DNA from: Aquabacterium sp.
GTDB taxonomy: Bacteria; Pseudomonadota; Gammaproteobacteria; Burkholderiales; Burkholderiaceae_C
DNA: 55,290 bases
Direction of reading: 5' to 3'
NCBI GenBank assembly: GCA_023150345.1
Contig: JAKLLB010000016.1
Span: forward strand, 1 to 55,290
This document shows positions 35,369 to 45,775 of this stretch, one piece after another; positions within the stretch are counted from its first letter, which is position 1; every line of letters starts with the position of its first letter. Both the position numbers and the translations under genes were made by a program. Under the pieces are notes generated by a model. It was not told the origin of the DNA. It searched no databases and was given only the letters and a program-made list of their open reading frames with translations.

Positions 35369-35380
35369 TCGAGTCTGGCG

Positions 35381-36142
35381 GTGAGCTACACGGTCCTGAT
35401 CCCCGCCCGCCTGGCCAGCACGCGCCTGCCGGACAAGCCCCTGGCCGATATCGCAGGGCTGCCCATGGTGGTACACGTGGCCCACGCAGCGCGGCGCAGC
35501 GGCGCGCGAGAGGTGATCGTGGCGGCTGATTCGACTCGGATCGTGCAGGCCTGCGAGGCCCACGGCGTGCGTGCACTGCTCACCCGCGCCGACCATCCCA
35601 GCGGCAGTGATCGCCTGGCCGAAGCGTGTGAACTGCTCGGACTCGACGACGACGCGCGGGTGGTCAACGTCCAGGGTGACGAACCGCTGATCGAACCCAC
35701 CCTCATCGATGCCTGCGCGCGCATGCTCGACGAAAGGCCCGAGTGCCCGATGGCAACCGTGGCCCACGCCATCGAGGTCGAGACCGAGTACCGCAACCCC
35801 AACGTCGTGAAGGTGGTGCTCGACGCACGCGGGCGGGCGCTCTATTTCTCACGGGCTCCCATACCGTGCTGGCGCGACGTTCATGCAGGCGGTGATGCAC
35901 CGGCAACCTGGACCTACGGCGCGCCTTTGCGGCATGTCGGCCTGTATGCCTACCGCGCAGGCTTCCTGCGCGCCTTTCCGGCGCTGGAACCGGCCCCGTT
36001 GGAGCGCATCGAGTCGCTCGAGCAGTTGCGCGTGCTGTGGCACGGGCATGCCATCGCAGTGCATGTCACGGCGCTGCGGCCGGGCACAGGCGTGGACACG
36101 CCGGAAGACCTCGAACGCGTGCGCGCCCTGCTGCGCCCCTGA
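35381..36142 (+). CDS. kdsB: 3-deoxy-manno-octulosonate cytidylyltransferase
   Basis: 253 residues from a GTG start ([20 protein letters not shown]). Motifs: the nucleotide-binding [45 protein letters not shown], and [15 protein letters not shown]. It activates KDO as CMP-KDO for the inner core of LPS, the same pathway as lpxK. Twelve bases after the Trm112-like gene. Confidence 0.95.
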   Translation: MSYTVLIPARLASTRLPDKPLADIAGLPMVVHVAHAARRSGAREVIVAADSTRIVQACEAHGVRALLTRADHPSGSDRLAEACELLGLDDDARVVNVQGDEPLIEPTLIDACARMLDERPECPMATVAHAIEVETEYRNPNVVKVVLDARGRALYFSRAPIPCWRDVHAGGDAPATWTYGAPLRHVGLYAYRAGFLRAFPALEPAPLERIESLEQLRVLWHGHAIAVHVTALRPGTGVDTPEDLERVRALLRP

Positions 36143-36150
36143 TGCGATGA

Positions 36151-36933
<783 letters not shown>

Positions 36934-36934
36934 A

Positions 36935-36962
36935 CAGCCGCCGGCGTGCGGCGCTGCGGCTG
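36935..36962 (+). terminator. Hairpin after adk
   Basis: CAGCCGC and GCGGCTG arms separated by 14 bases, just past the adk stop. GC-rich and without a T-run, so only a moderate terminator candidate. Confidence 0.4.
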
Positions 36963-36993
36963 GCCAGCCCACACTTGGCGGGTCGGTGCAGAA

Positions 36994-37009
36994 TTGACGT
37001 TTACGTCAA
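36994..37009. promoter_or_regulatory. Palindromic operator candidate upstream of the SDR gene
   Basis: TTGACG-TTTA-CGTCAA, perfect six-base arms, 20 bases before the SDR ATG. It resembles the MerR-family LiuR and similar sites found before branched-chain and fatty-acid degradation genes in proteobacteria, which suits the predicted enzyme. The regulator is not in the window. Confidence 0.5.
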
Positions 37010-37028
37010 CGTCATTGCGGAGCTGCAC

Positions 37029-37787
37029 ATGGACATTTCGGGCAAGGTCTACATCGTCACCGGGGGCGCTTCGGGCCTCGGCGAAGGCACGGCGCGCATG
37101 CTCTCGCGCGAGGGCGGCCGTGTGGTCATCGCCGACCTGCAGGTCGACAAGGGTCAGGCCCTTGCGACCGAGCTGGGCGGCGCTTTCGTTCGCTGCGATG
37201 TCAGCCAGGAGGCCGACGGCCGTGCCGTGGTCGCGCAGGCGCAGGCCCTGGGCAAGCTTGCCGGCCTTGTGAACTGTGCTGGCATCGCACCGGCGGCCAA
37301 GACGGTGGGCAAGGACGGCGCGCATGCGCTCGACGTCTTCGCCAAGGTGGTGACGGTCAACCTGATCGGCACCTTCAACATGATCCGGCTGGCCGCCGAG
37401 GCCATGTGCAAGAACGAGCCTGAAGCCACCGGCGAACGCGGCGTCATCGTCAACACGGCCAGCGTGGCGGCCTACGACGGCCAGATCGGCCAGGCAGCCT
37501 ATTCAGCCTCGAAGGGCGGTGTGGTTGGCATGACCCTGCCCATCGCGCGCGATCTCGCCCGCAACGGCATCCGCGTGATGACCATAGCCCCGGGCATCTT
37601 CGGCACACCCATGCTGTTCTCCATGCCCCAGGAAGTGCAGAACGCGCTGGCCGCAAGCGTGCCCTTCCCCAGCCGCCTGGGCACGCCGGCCGACTATGCC
37701 AAGCTGGTGCATCAGATCATCACCAACGACATGCTCAATGGCGAGGTGATCCGGTTGGATGGGGCGATTCGGTTGGCGCCGAAGTAA
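37029..37787 (+). CDS. SDR-family dehydrogenase, type II 3-hydroxyacyl-CoA dehydrogenase-like
   Basis: 252 residues from [20 protein letters not shown]. The Rossmann motif [14 protein letters not shown], and the catalytic Ser-Tyr-Lys in [20 protein letters not shown] with YSASK are present. [20 protein letters not shown] then [10 protein letters not shown] is the signature of the HSD10 type, which oxidises 3-hydroxyacyl-CoA with NAD, often in isoleucine or fatty-acid breakdown. Stand-alone gene behind a clear palindrome. A general SDR role is certain, the exact substrate is not. Confidence 0.88.
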   Translation: MDISGKVYIVTGGASGLGEGTARMLSREGGRVVIADLQVDKGQALATELGGAFVRCDVSQEADGRAVVAQAQALGKLAGLVNCAGIAPAAKTVGKDGAHALDVFAKVVTVNLIGTFNMIRLAAEAMCKNEPEATGERGVIVNTASVAAYDGQIGQAAYSASKGGVVGMTLPIARDLARNGIRVMTIAPGIFGTPMLFSMPQEVQNALAASVPFPSRLGTPADYAKLVHQIITNDMLNGEVIRLDGAIRLAPK

Positions 37788-37835
37788 ACCCGCTGCCACT
37801 GGGTCAAGTCGGCGTGTGCAACCCGGCTCTGGCCC

Positions 37836-37857
37836 GGAGTGCACCACACGGCACTCC
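37836..37857. terminator. Inverted repeat between convergent SDR and lipoprotein genes
   Basis: GGAGTGC and GCACTCC arms, seven perfect pairs, eight-base loop, 49 bases past the SDR stop. No T-run. Likely shared transcript end. Confidence 0.45.
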
Positions 37858-37865
37858 TGTGCGAC

Positions 37866-38135
37866 TCAGTTTCCGCCGGCAGATCGATCCGGAGCTATCG
37901 TCGTACGCGCGGCGGAGTCGCGTACCTCACCAGCAGCCCGCGATTCTGCCTCCCGCTGCGCCGCTGTCGTGCACCGACTGACGGCGATGTGCGAGCCAAC
38001 TGGTCGCTCCATGCGGCAGATAACGTCGGCAGAGGCGACCTGGTTTCCCTCGGGCGGCGCTGCGCACCCGCCCATGAGGACAGCCGCTCCGGACAACAAC
38101 ATCAAATACTTTGCTCGCTTAATCAAATCTTCCAC
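37866..38135 (-). CDS. Small lipoprotein downstream of the TonB-dependent receptor
   Basis: 89 residues from a GTG start. KRAKYLMLLSGAAVLMGGC is a lipoprotein signal with Cys24. The mature part has ICRMERPVGSHIAVSRCTTA then AQREAESRAAGEVRD; this E-x-x-x-GSHIxxxxC-x-T pattern recurs in small exported proteins of proteobacteria with no assigned role. A strong terminator lies between it and the receptor gene, so it is probably transcribed alone. Ribosome site weak. Confidence 0.68.
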   Translation of the reverse strand: MEDLIKRAKYLMLLSGAAVLMGGCAAPPEGNQVASADVICRMERPVGSHIAVSRCTTAAQREAESRAAGEVRDSAARTTIAPDRSAGGN

Positions 38136-38211
38136 CTAGTGATCTTTCGCGGCGTTGGACTGACGACGCAATCCATCGTCAAGCCACGTCGGTACAACGC
38201 AGCCGCGGCAA

Positions 38212-38245
38212 CAAAAAATGCCCAGCCGCGCGAAGACGGCCGGGC
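38212..38245 (-). terminator. Intrinsic terminator of the TonB-dependent receptor gene
   Basis: Arms GCCCAGCCG (38220–38228) and CGGCCGGGC (38237–38245), eight of nine pairs, eight-base loop, followed on the minus strand by a run of six T (38213–38218). About 98 bases after the receptor stop. Confidence 0.82.
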
Positions 38246-38342
38246 ACGCGTTGCGGGACTCTAAATCGGTCGATGCTCTCTTTGACCGGGCTTACTGCAA
38301 GCCCGGGCCAGAGAAAGTCATCAACCAGACCAATCGCGAAAA

Positions 38343-41099
38343 TCAGAACTTCAATTCCGCGCCGATATAGAACGTGCGACCGAAGGAGTCCGTATACCGC
38401 GGGTCGTAACCCACCTGGTGTCCACCACCATCGCCAATCGAGAGATGCGGCTTCTTGTTCAACAGGTTGTTTACCCCGCCGCGAAGCAGGATCATCTTGT
38501 TGACCGCATAGCTGAACTGCCAATCGACCGTGCTATACGAGGGAATACGCCAGTCGGTAACACCGACACAATCACCGTTCGCATCCACCAGCGTGATTGC
38601 GCAGCCATCTTCCGACTGCTCCTGATCCTTATAACCAGACCGCCACTTCACCGAAACGGTATTGCCGATCGCGCCGGTCTGCAGCGAGGCCGCTGCCTTG
38701 AAGATGTTGCGGAACGACACAGCACCGTTCTCGCCGTACATGCCGAGGCTGGTCACCCAGATGTCGGTGCCGGGGCGCGTGTACTTGCTCTTCAACAGGT
38801 GGGTACCGGTCACCGACGTCTTCAAAGAACCGAAGGAGAACTTGTTGTCCCAGCTGAGCTTCCAGTCAACCCCCTCATTGATCGAGCGCGATGCGTTGAC
38901 GGAGGCGCGCAGGATCGCCAGTTCATCGTCACCGGTAGCTAGATTGCGCTTGGTGGTGAACAGATCGCGATACAACACCGGGTTGTCGAAGATCTGATCG
39001 TCTGTCAGCGTGGTTACAAGGTCCTTGATCTTCACGCGCCACCAGTCGAGGCCGACGACGAAGTTGGTCATGGGTTCAAACACGACCCCAATAGTTGCCT
39101 GTTCGGACTTCTCCGGCCTCAGATTCGGGTTGCCCTGGGTGAACACGTTCACCTGGGACAGCCCGGGCTGGCACGTCGCCGCCAGCGGATCAGGTGCCTG
39201 GAACGGGCAGGCGTAGCGGTCGCCGGTGACACCGAAATCGCCACGCGGCTTACCGATGTCAAGCATGCTGGGCGCCTTGAAACCCGTTCCGATCGATGCG
39301 CGCACCAGCACACTGCTGGACGGCTGGAAGCGAGCACTCAACTTATAGGTCGTGTCCGACTCGTTCTTGTTGACGGTTACCGAGTTGATGGTGTCCTTGA
39401 CCTTACCGATCTGGTCGTATCGCACGGCACCGGTCAGCTCGATCTGCTTGGTGACTGGAAGTGTGATCTCGCCGAACAAGCCGTAGTTTGAGCGCTTCAG
39501 GCCGTAGGTATCATCTTTGCCAAGGAAGAGGATCAGCTCATTCTCGTTGGCGTCTGCAACCGTGCGCGAGTACTTGTAATCGCGGAACTCGGCACCGACC
39601 CCCAGCATCGCGTCGCCGCCCGACATCTTGAACAGCGAACGGGATCCGCGTGCTTCCACGGCATTCATGCGGGTCTTGTCGCGATCCCAGGGCCCGTGAT
39701 AAACGGTCTTCGCGAGCGCAGCACGATCGGCGTCTGTGAAGTCCTCGGGGCGACCGAACACGTTGAACTCGCCAGCCGACACCGCAGTCAAGAACTCGTC
39801 AGCCAACAACCACCCGTCCGGGTAGTTTTGCTTCGTGTCGTTGATGGAGTGCGTCACCGCGCCAGAAACATCCCAGCCCGCCACCATGCCTTCGACAGTC
39901 CCGACCAGATGGGTGGAATTCGTATTCCACTCAGTCTGACGTCCTCCAGCCGGAGACGCGCGCCAACGGGCTTGAACCCGATTCATCCCGGCCAGCTGCT
40001 CGGCAGTGAGGTAGGGCTTGACATAGGTATTGACAAGCGCCGAATCCATCGGAAGATTGAACCATCCTGTGGGATACGGCGCAATCTTCGTCAGCATCTT
40101 GTACTTGGTGAATGCTGCATCCAGGGATGCGGTCCAGTCGGAGCCAAGTTTGAATACGCCGCGCCCGAAGAAACTGTCGCGTGACGACTCGGGTTGAATT
40201 TCGATCGTCGATGTGTAATCGAACCAGCACTCGTCACCGATGGCAGAGTTGAACGGCGCGCAATTGCCGTTTGCCTGGGCGTACGGATTGAATGCTGGGG
40301 TTTGCTGTGTCACCCCTGCGGCGTCCACATACCGAACCCGCGCATTGCCGGGAATGGCGTTGCCGGATCCGTTGAAGTAGTACAGATCCTGCCCCTTGTG
40401 CTTGAAGCTGATCATGCCGGTCTTGGCAAAATCGCGGTCGATCGCCTTCAGCTGTTCCTGCTCGTCATGGCTGAATGCGAGCAGGATATTGAACCCGTTC
40501 TTGTCGAGATCACCGAAGCCGGTGCTAACGCTTGCGTTCAGCGACTCGCCGCCCTTCTTGGGCGCCGAGTACTTGACGCTCACTTGTGTGTCGCGCTGGT
40601 CACGCTTCAGAATGAAGTTGACAACGCCCGCGATGGCGTCGGAACCGTAGATGGCCGAAGCGCCATCGGTAAGAACTTCAATCCGCTCAATTGCGCTCAA
40701 CGGAATGGAGTTGAGGTCGACCGTGCTCCCGGAGCCGCGCGGCGCCAATCGGCGACCATTCAGCAGCACCAGCGTGTACTCCTCGCCGATGTCATGCAGC
40801 GACACCGTCATGATGCCGCCGCCGCCGCCGCCCACCGACTCACCGGACGTGGTGAAGCCTTGCATCGTCGGCAACTGCTGCATCAACTCGGACACAGAGT
40901 TGGCGCCAGTCTTGGCGATCTCTTCCTTGGAGATGACCTGCACGGGCAAAGCACCCTCAGCGGCCACGCGCTTGATGCTGGACCCAGTGACTTCAACCCG
41001 TTGCGGCGCAGCCGTCTGTGCGACAGCAAGCATAGGAACCAGCGCCAATCCACCGAAGGCTAGTGCTAGCCGTGTGGCAAGTGCGTTTCGCTTGAACAT
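38343..41099 (-). CDS. TonB-dependent outer-membrane receptor
   Basis: 918 residues. Signal peptide (about 1–28, LALAFGGLALVPMLAVAQTA), then RVEVTGSSIKRVAAEG as a TonB-box region, the plug domain (about 45–165, with EYTLVLLNGRRLAPRGSGST, IERIEVLTDGASAIYGSDAI and AGVVNFILKRD), and a long beta-barrel ending YIGAELKF with the terminal Phe. Size and plug type match large receptors for peptides, glycans or other large substrates rather than siderophores. No substrate genes adjoin except the peptide-type ABC importer just upstream on the same strand, so a peptide ligand is a weak inference. Confidence 0.93.
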   Translation of the reverse strand: MFKRNALATRLALAFGGLALVPMLAVAQTAAPQRVEVTGSSIKRVAAEGALPVQVISKEEIAKTGANSVSELMQQLPTMQGFTTSGESVGGGGGGIMTVSLHDIGEEYTLVLLNGRRLAPRGSGSTVDLNSIPLSAIERIEVLTDGASAIYGSDAIAGVVNFILKRDQRDTQVSVKYSAPKKGGESLNASVSTGFGDLDKNGFNILLAFSHDEQEQLKAIDRDFAKTGMISFKHKGQDLYYFNGSGNAIPGNARVRYVDAAGVTQQTPAFNPYAQANGNCAPFNSAIGDECWFDYTSTIEIQPESSRDSFFGRGVFKLGSDWTASLDAAFTKYKMLTKIAPYPTGWFNLPMDSALVNTYVKPYLTAEQLAGMNRVQARWRASPAGGRQTEWNTNSTHLVGTVEGMVAGWDVSGAVTHSINDTKQNYPDGWLLADEFLTAVSAGEFNVFGRPEDFTDADRAALAKTVYHGPWDRDKTRMNAVEARGSRSLFKMSGGDAMLGVGAEFRDYKYSRTVADANENELILFLGKDDTYGLKRSNYGLFGEITLPVTKQIELTGAVRYDQIGKVKDTINSVTVNKNESDTTYKLSARFQPSSSVLVRASIGTGFKAPSMLDIGKPRGDFGVTGDRYACPFQAPDPLAATCQPGLSQVNVFTQGNPNLRPEKSEQATIGVVFEPMTNFVVGLDWWRVKIKDLVTTLTDDQIFDNPVLYRDLFTTKRNLATGDDELAILRASVNASRSINEGVDWKLSWDNKFSFGSLKTSVTGTHLLKSKYTRPGTDIWVTSLGMYGENGAVSFRNIFKAAASLQTGAIGNTVSVKWRSGYKDQEQSEDGCAITLVDANGDCVGVTDWRIPSYSTVDWQFSYAVNKMILLRGGVNNLLNKKPHLSIGDGGGHQVGYDPRYTDSFGRTFYIGAELKF

Positions 41100-41481
41100 T
41101 CGAACTCCAAGAGAGTGGGGGTTTCACAAGGTGCCCAAGATCGTCCGCTTCTGGCGGACTCTTCAGTCGCAGGAGTACAACTGAACAACGGGCACCGACC
41201 TGTAGTCGCATTGTCGCTATGCCACTCGCGACGCGCGCAGGGGGCAGGCCCTAACAACGGCTTGCGGCGCAGGTCGTTGCTTGACTGCATGTGCGCAGGC
41301 ATGCCGGGTAACGCAATGATTTCATTGATGTTTTTTCACATGCAAGCGCGTAGCCCCATAGCCACAGACGCCACTGAGGCCAGGTCAATCGGGTTTTTAC
41401 TAGCCGCCGAATCGCGCTGCCTCGTTGCGTAGCCGCAACTCCGCTTGTGCCCGGGCCGAGCCCACGAGTCACCTCTCGCTG
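41100..41481. promoter_or_regulatory. Upstream region of the TonB-dependent receptor
   Basis: 382 bases with no gene. It appears less GC-rich than its surroundings (for example the TTTTTTCACATG area near 41331–41342). It holds the receptor promoter and the 3' end of the ABC operon transcript. A hairpin GTTGCG-TAGC-CGCAAC lies at 41423–41438, about 45 bases past the ATPase stop, and may end that transcript. Confidence 0.5.
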
Positions 41482-43323
<1,842 letters not shown>

Positions 43324-43334
43324 GGCAGCAGGCG

Positions 43335-44777
43335 TCAGGCAGGTTTGCGCAGGGCCAGGCGCGGTCGCATCGACCGCGCGCGTGGATCGAAGGCATCGCG
43401 TACACCGTCGGCGAACAGGTTGGCCGCCAGTACCAGCGTCACCATGAAGACGAAGGCCGCGACGAACGACCACCACACCACCGGATCGCGGCTCATTTCG
43501 CTGCGGGCCATGTTGATCATGCCCCCGAAGCTGCTGGTGGATGGATCGACACCGACGCCCACGTATGTGAGCACCGCTTCGTAGAGGATCAGGTCGCTGA
43601 AGCCCAGCACGGTGGTGATGAGCACCAGGTGCACCACGTTGGGCAGGATATGGCGCGCCATGATCCTTGCTGGGCTCACGCCGAATGCGGTGGCCGCCTG
43701 CACGAAGTCGAGCTCGCGCAGCTTCATGGTCTCGGCGCGCACCAGTCGGCACAGTCCGGCCCACCCGGTCAGGCCGAGGATCGCGCACAGCATGAACACC
43801 TTCAGGTCGGAGCGCTCGACGCCGGTATCGAACCACTCGGGGTGCTTGTCCAGCGCCACCTGAACCATGAGCACGCACGCCGCGATCAACAGCACGCTCG
43901 GCACCGAAGACAGCACGGTGTAGAGGTACTGCACCAGTTCGTCGACCCAGCCGCGGAAGTACCCGGCCAGGATGCCCAGGGTCACCGCCACCGGCAGCAT
44001 GGCGAGCGTGGACAAGGTGCCGATGACGAAGGCAGTGCGCACGCTCTTGAGCGTTTGCACCAGCACGTCGTTGCCGGTGCGATCGGTTCCGAACACGTGA
44101 TAGTACCCAGCCAGCGCGGCCACCGCGCCGGCCAGCATGCAGATCGCGCCCAGCGTCAGAACCACGGCCCGGACCGGCAAGTGCGTGCGATCGGCGGCGA
44201 TGTCACGCAGCGCCGGATTCAGCCCGCCGTGGCTGCGCCGCAGCAGCACGGCAGCGAGCAGGTACAGGCCCAACGCGACCAGCAGTCCGGCACCCGCACC
44301 TTTGGCCGCACGAGTGGTGACGTCAGCAGCCCACTGGGCAGCCGGGTCCTGCAGATGCGCGCCGCCGTGGTTCAGGCGCGGGAACTCGCGCACCGTTTGC
44401 CCATCGCGTTCGATGGACTGTTTGGTCAGCGACACGTAGGCCAGCGGGCGGGAGTAGGTGGTTTCGCGCATTTCCAATTGCCGTTCGAGCAACATGTCGA
44501 GCACCGACAGCGTGCGCGTGTCGTGAAAGACCTGCCCCTCCGCTTGGCCGGGCCTCGAGGCCAGCTCGCGCCGAACGTGCACGCTGTCGAGCGCTGTCAC
44601 GCCGATGAACAGCAGCAGAACCACTGCCGAGCAAAGCGCGGCCGGGTCGCGCAGCACCTTCTCCCAGGTTGCACGCAGATGCTCATGACGTCGAACGCGC
44701 CATGCGTAGCCCGCCAGTGTGGCGAAGAGCAGCCACAGCGCGACATCGGTCCACAAGAGGACGAACTTGAATCCCAT
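43335..44777 (-). CDS. Peptide-type ABC importer permease with extra N-terminal region
   Basis: 480 residues. The C-terminal 260 are a standard DppC/YejE-type permease (GTDRTGNDVLVQTLKSVRTA, and the EAA loop LDFVQAATAFGVSPARIMAR). Before them lie about 200 residues with extra membrane segments and a soluble stretch (about 70–160) that includes RPGQAEGQVFHDTRTLSVLD. YejE-type permeases are usually about 340 residues, so some 140 residues are extra. Eleven bases before the ATPase gene. Confidence 0.9.
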   Translation of the reverse strand: MGFKFVLLWTDVALWLLFATLAGYAWRVRRHEHLRATWEKVLRDPAALCSAVVLLLFIGVTALDSVHVRRELASRPGQAEGQVFHDTRTLSVLDMLLERQLEMRETTYSRPLAYVSLTKQSIERDGQTVREFPRLNHGGAHLQDPAAQWAADVTTRAAKGAGAGLLVALGLYLLAAVLLRRSHGGLNPALRDIAADRTHLPVRAVVLTLGAICMLAGAVAALAGYYHVFGTDRTGNDVLVQTLKSVRTAFVIGTLSTLAMLPVAVTLGILAGYFRGWVDELVQYLYTVLSSVPSVLLIAACVLMVQVALDKHPEWFDTGVERSDLKVFMLCAILGLTGWAGLCRLVRAETMKLRELDFVQAATAFGVSPARIMARHILPNVVHLVLITTVLGFSDLILYEAVLTYVGVGVDPSTSSFGGMINMARSEMSRDPVVWWSFVAAFVFMVTLVLAANLFADGVRDAFDPRARSMRPRLALRKPA

Positions 44778-44787
44778 GATCGCCCTC

Positions 44788-45771
44788 TCAGGACAGCCGC
44801 ACGCGGGGATCGACCCACGTGTAGGCGATGTCGATCAGCACGTTGGTGGCGATGTACAGCGCCGAGCCGAGGAACACCATCGTGCGCACGATGGCGAAGT
44901 CCTGCCCGCCGATGGCCTCGATGACGAACGACCCCAGCCCCGGAATGCCGAAGAAGCTCTCGAACACCAGGCTGCCGAGGAAGACATAGGGCAGGTAGGC
45001 GCCGGCGCTGGTGATGATGGGCATGAGTGCGTTGCGCAGCACATGGCGGAACAGCACCACCTGCTCGGACAGACCCTTGGCTCGCGCGGTGCGCACGTAG
45101 TCCTTGCCGACTTCCTCGAGGAACATGGCCCGGTACAGGCGCGCTTCACCACCCAGACGGGCCAACAGCGACAAGACGATGGGCAGCGCCAGGAACCGTA
45201 CCGCATCGAGCCCCGGGGCGTAGCCCGAGATCGGCACGAGCCGCAGCAGCCGCGAGAAGAAGTACTGGCCGACGATGATGTAGAACAGGCTCGAGATCGA
45301 GAGCATCACCACGCACAGCACGACGCCCCAGAAGTCGATGCGCGAGTGTCGGAAGAACACCAGCATCAGCGAGAAAGTCACGCTCACGATGAGCTGCAAC
45401 ACGAACAGCGGCACCGCCAATCGAAGGCTCACCCCCATGCGGGTGGTCACCTCGTGCCCGATGTCCACCGAGCGCGCCGAGTCGCTGCGGCCGAAGTCCA
45501 ACGCCATCAGCGAGACCGAGCGCTCCCACAGCACCGTGCGCGTGACCTGCGCCGCACCCTGCTCGCTCGCATTCCAGTACAGCGGTCGGTCGTAGCCGCG
45601 CTCGGCCTTCCACTTGTCGATCTGCTCTTGCGTCACCCGCTTGCCGCCGATGTTCAGGCGCGCCATGTCGTCCGGCGTGTTGACGGTGAAGAACAGGAAG
45701 AACGTCAGCAGATTGACGCCAATGAGGATGAGGAAACCGTAACCGAGACGGCGCAGGATGAAGCCACCCAT
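44788..45771 (-). CDS. Peptide-type ABC importer permease (DppB/YejB type)
   Basis: 327 residues from METMGGFILRRLGYGFLILI-like sequence (start Met at MGGFILRRLGYGFLILIGVN). Six membrane segments; the EAA loop is YVRTARAKGLSEQVVLFRHV then LRNALMPIIT. The ending AYTWVDPRVRLS is typical. Forms the channel with the second permease. Follows the binding-protein gene by four bases and precedes the second permease by ten. Confidence 0.92.
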   Translation of the reverse strand: MGGFILRRLGYGFLILIGVNLLTFFLFFTVNTPDDMARLNIGGKRVTQEQIDKWKAERGYDRPLYWNASEQGAAQVTRTVLWERSVSLMALDFGRSDSARSVDIGHEVTTRMGVSLRLAVPLFVLQLIVSVTFSLMLVFFRHSRIDFWGVVLCVVMLSISSLFYIIVGQYFFSRLLRLVPISGYAPGLDAVRFLALPIVLSLLARLGGEARLYRAMFLEEVGKDYVRTARAKGLSEQVVLFRHVLRNALMPIITSAGAYLPYVFLGSLVFESFFGIPGLGSFVIEAIGGQDFAIVRTMVFLGSALYIATNVLIDIAYTWVDPRVRLS

Positions 45772-45775
45772 GGTC

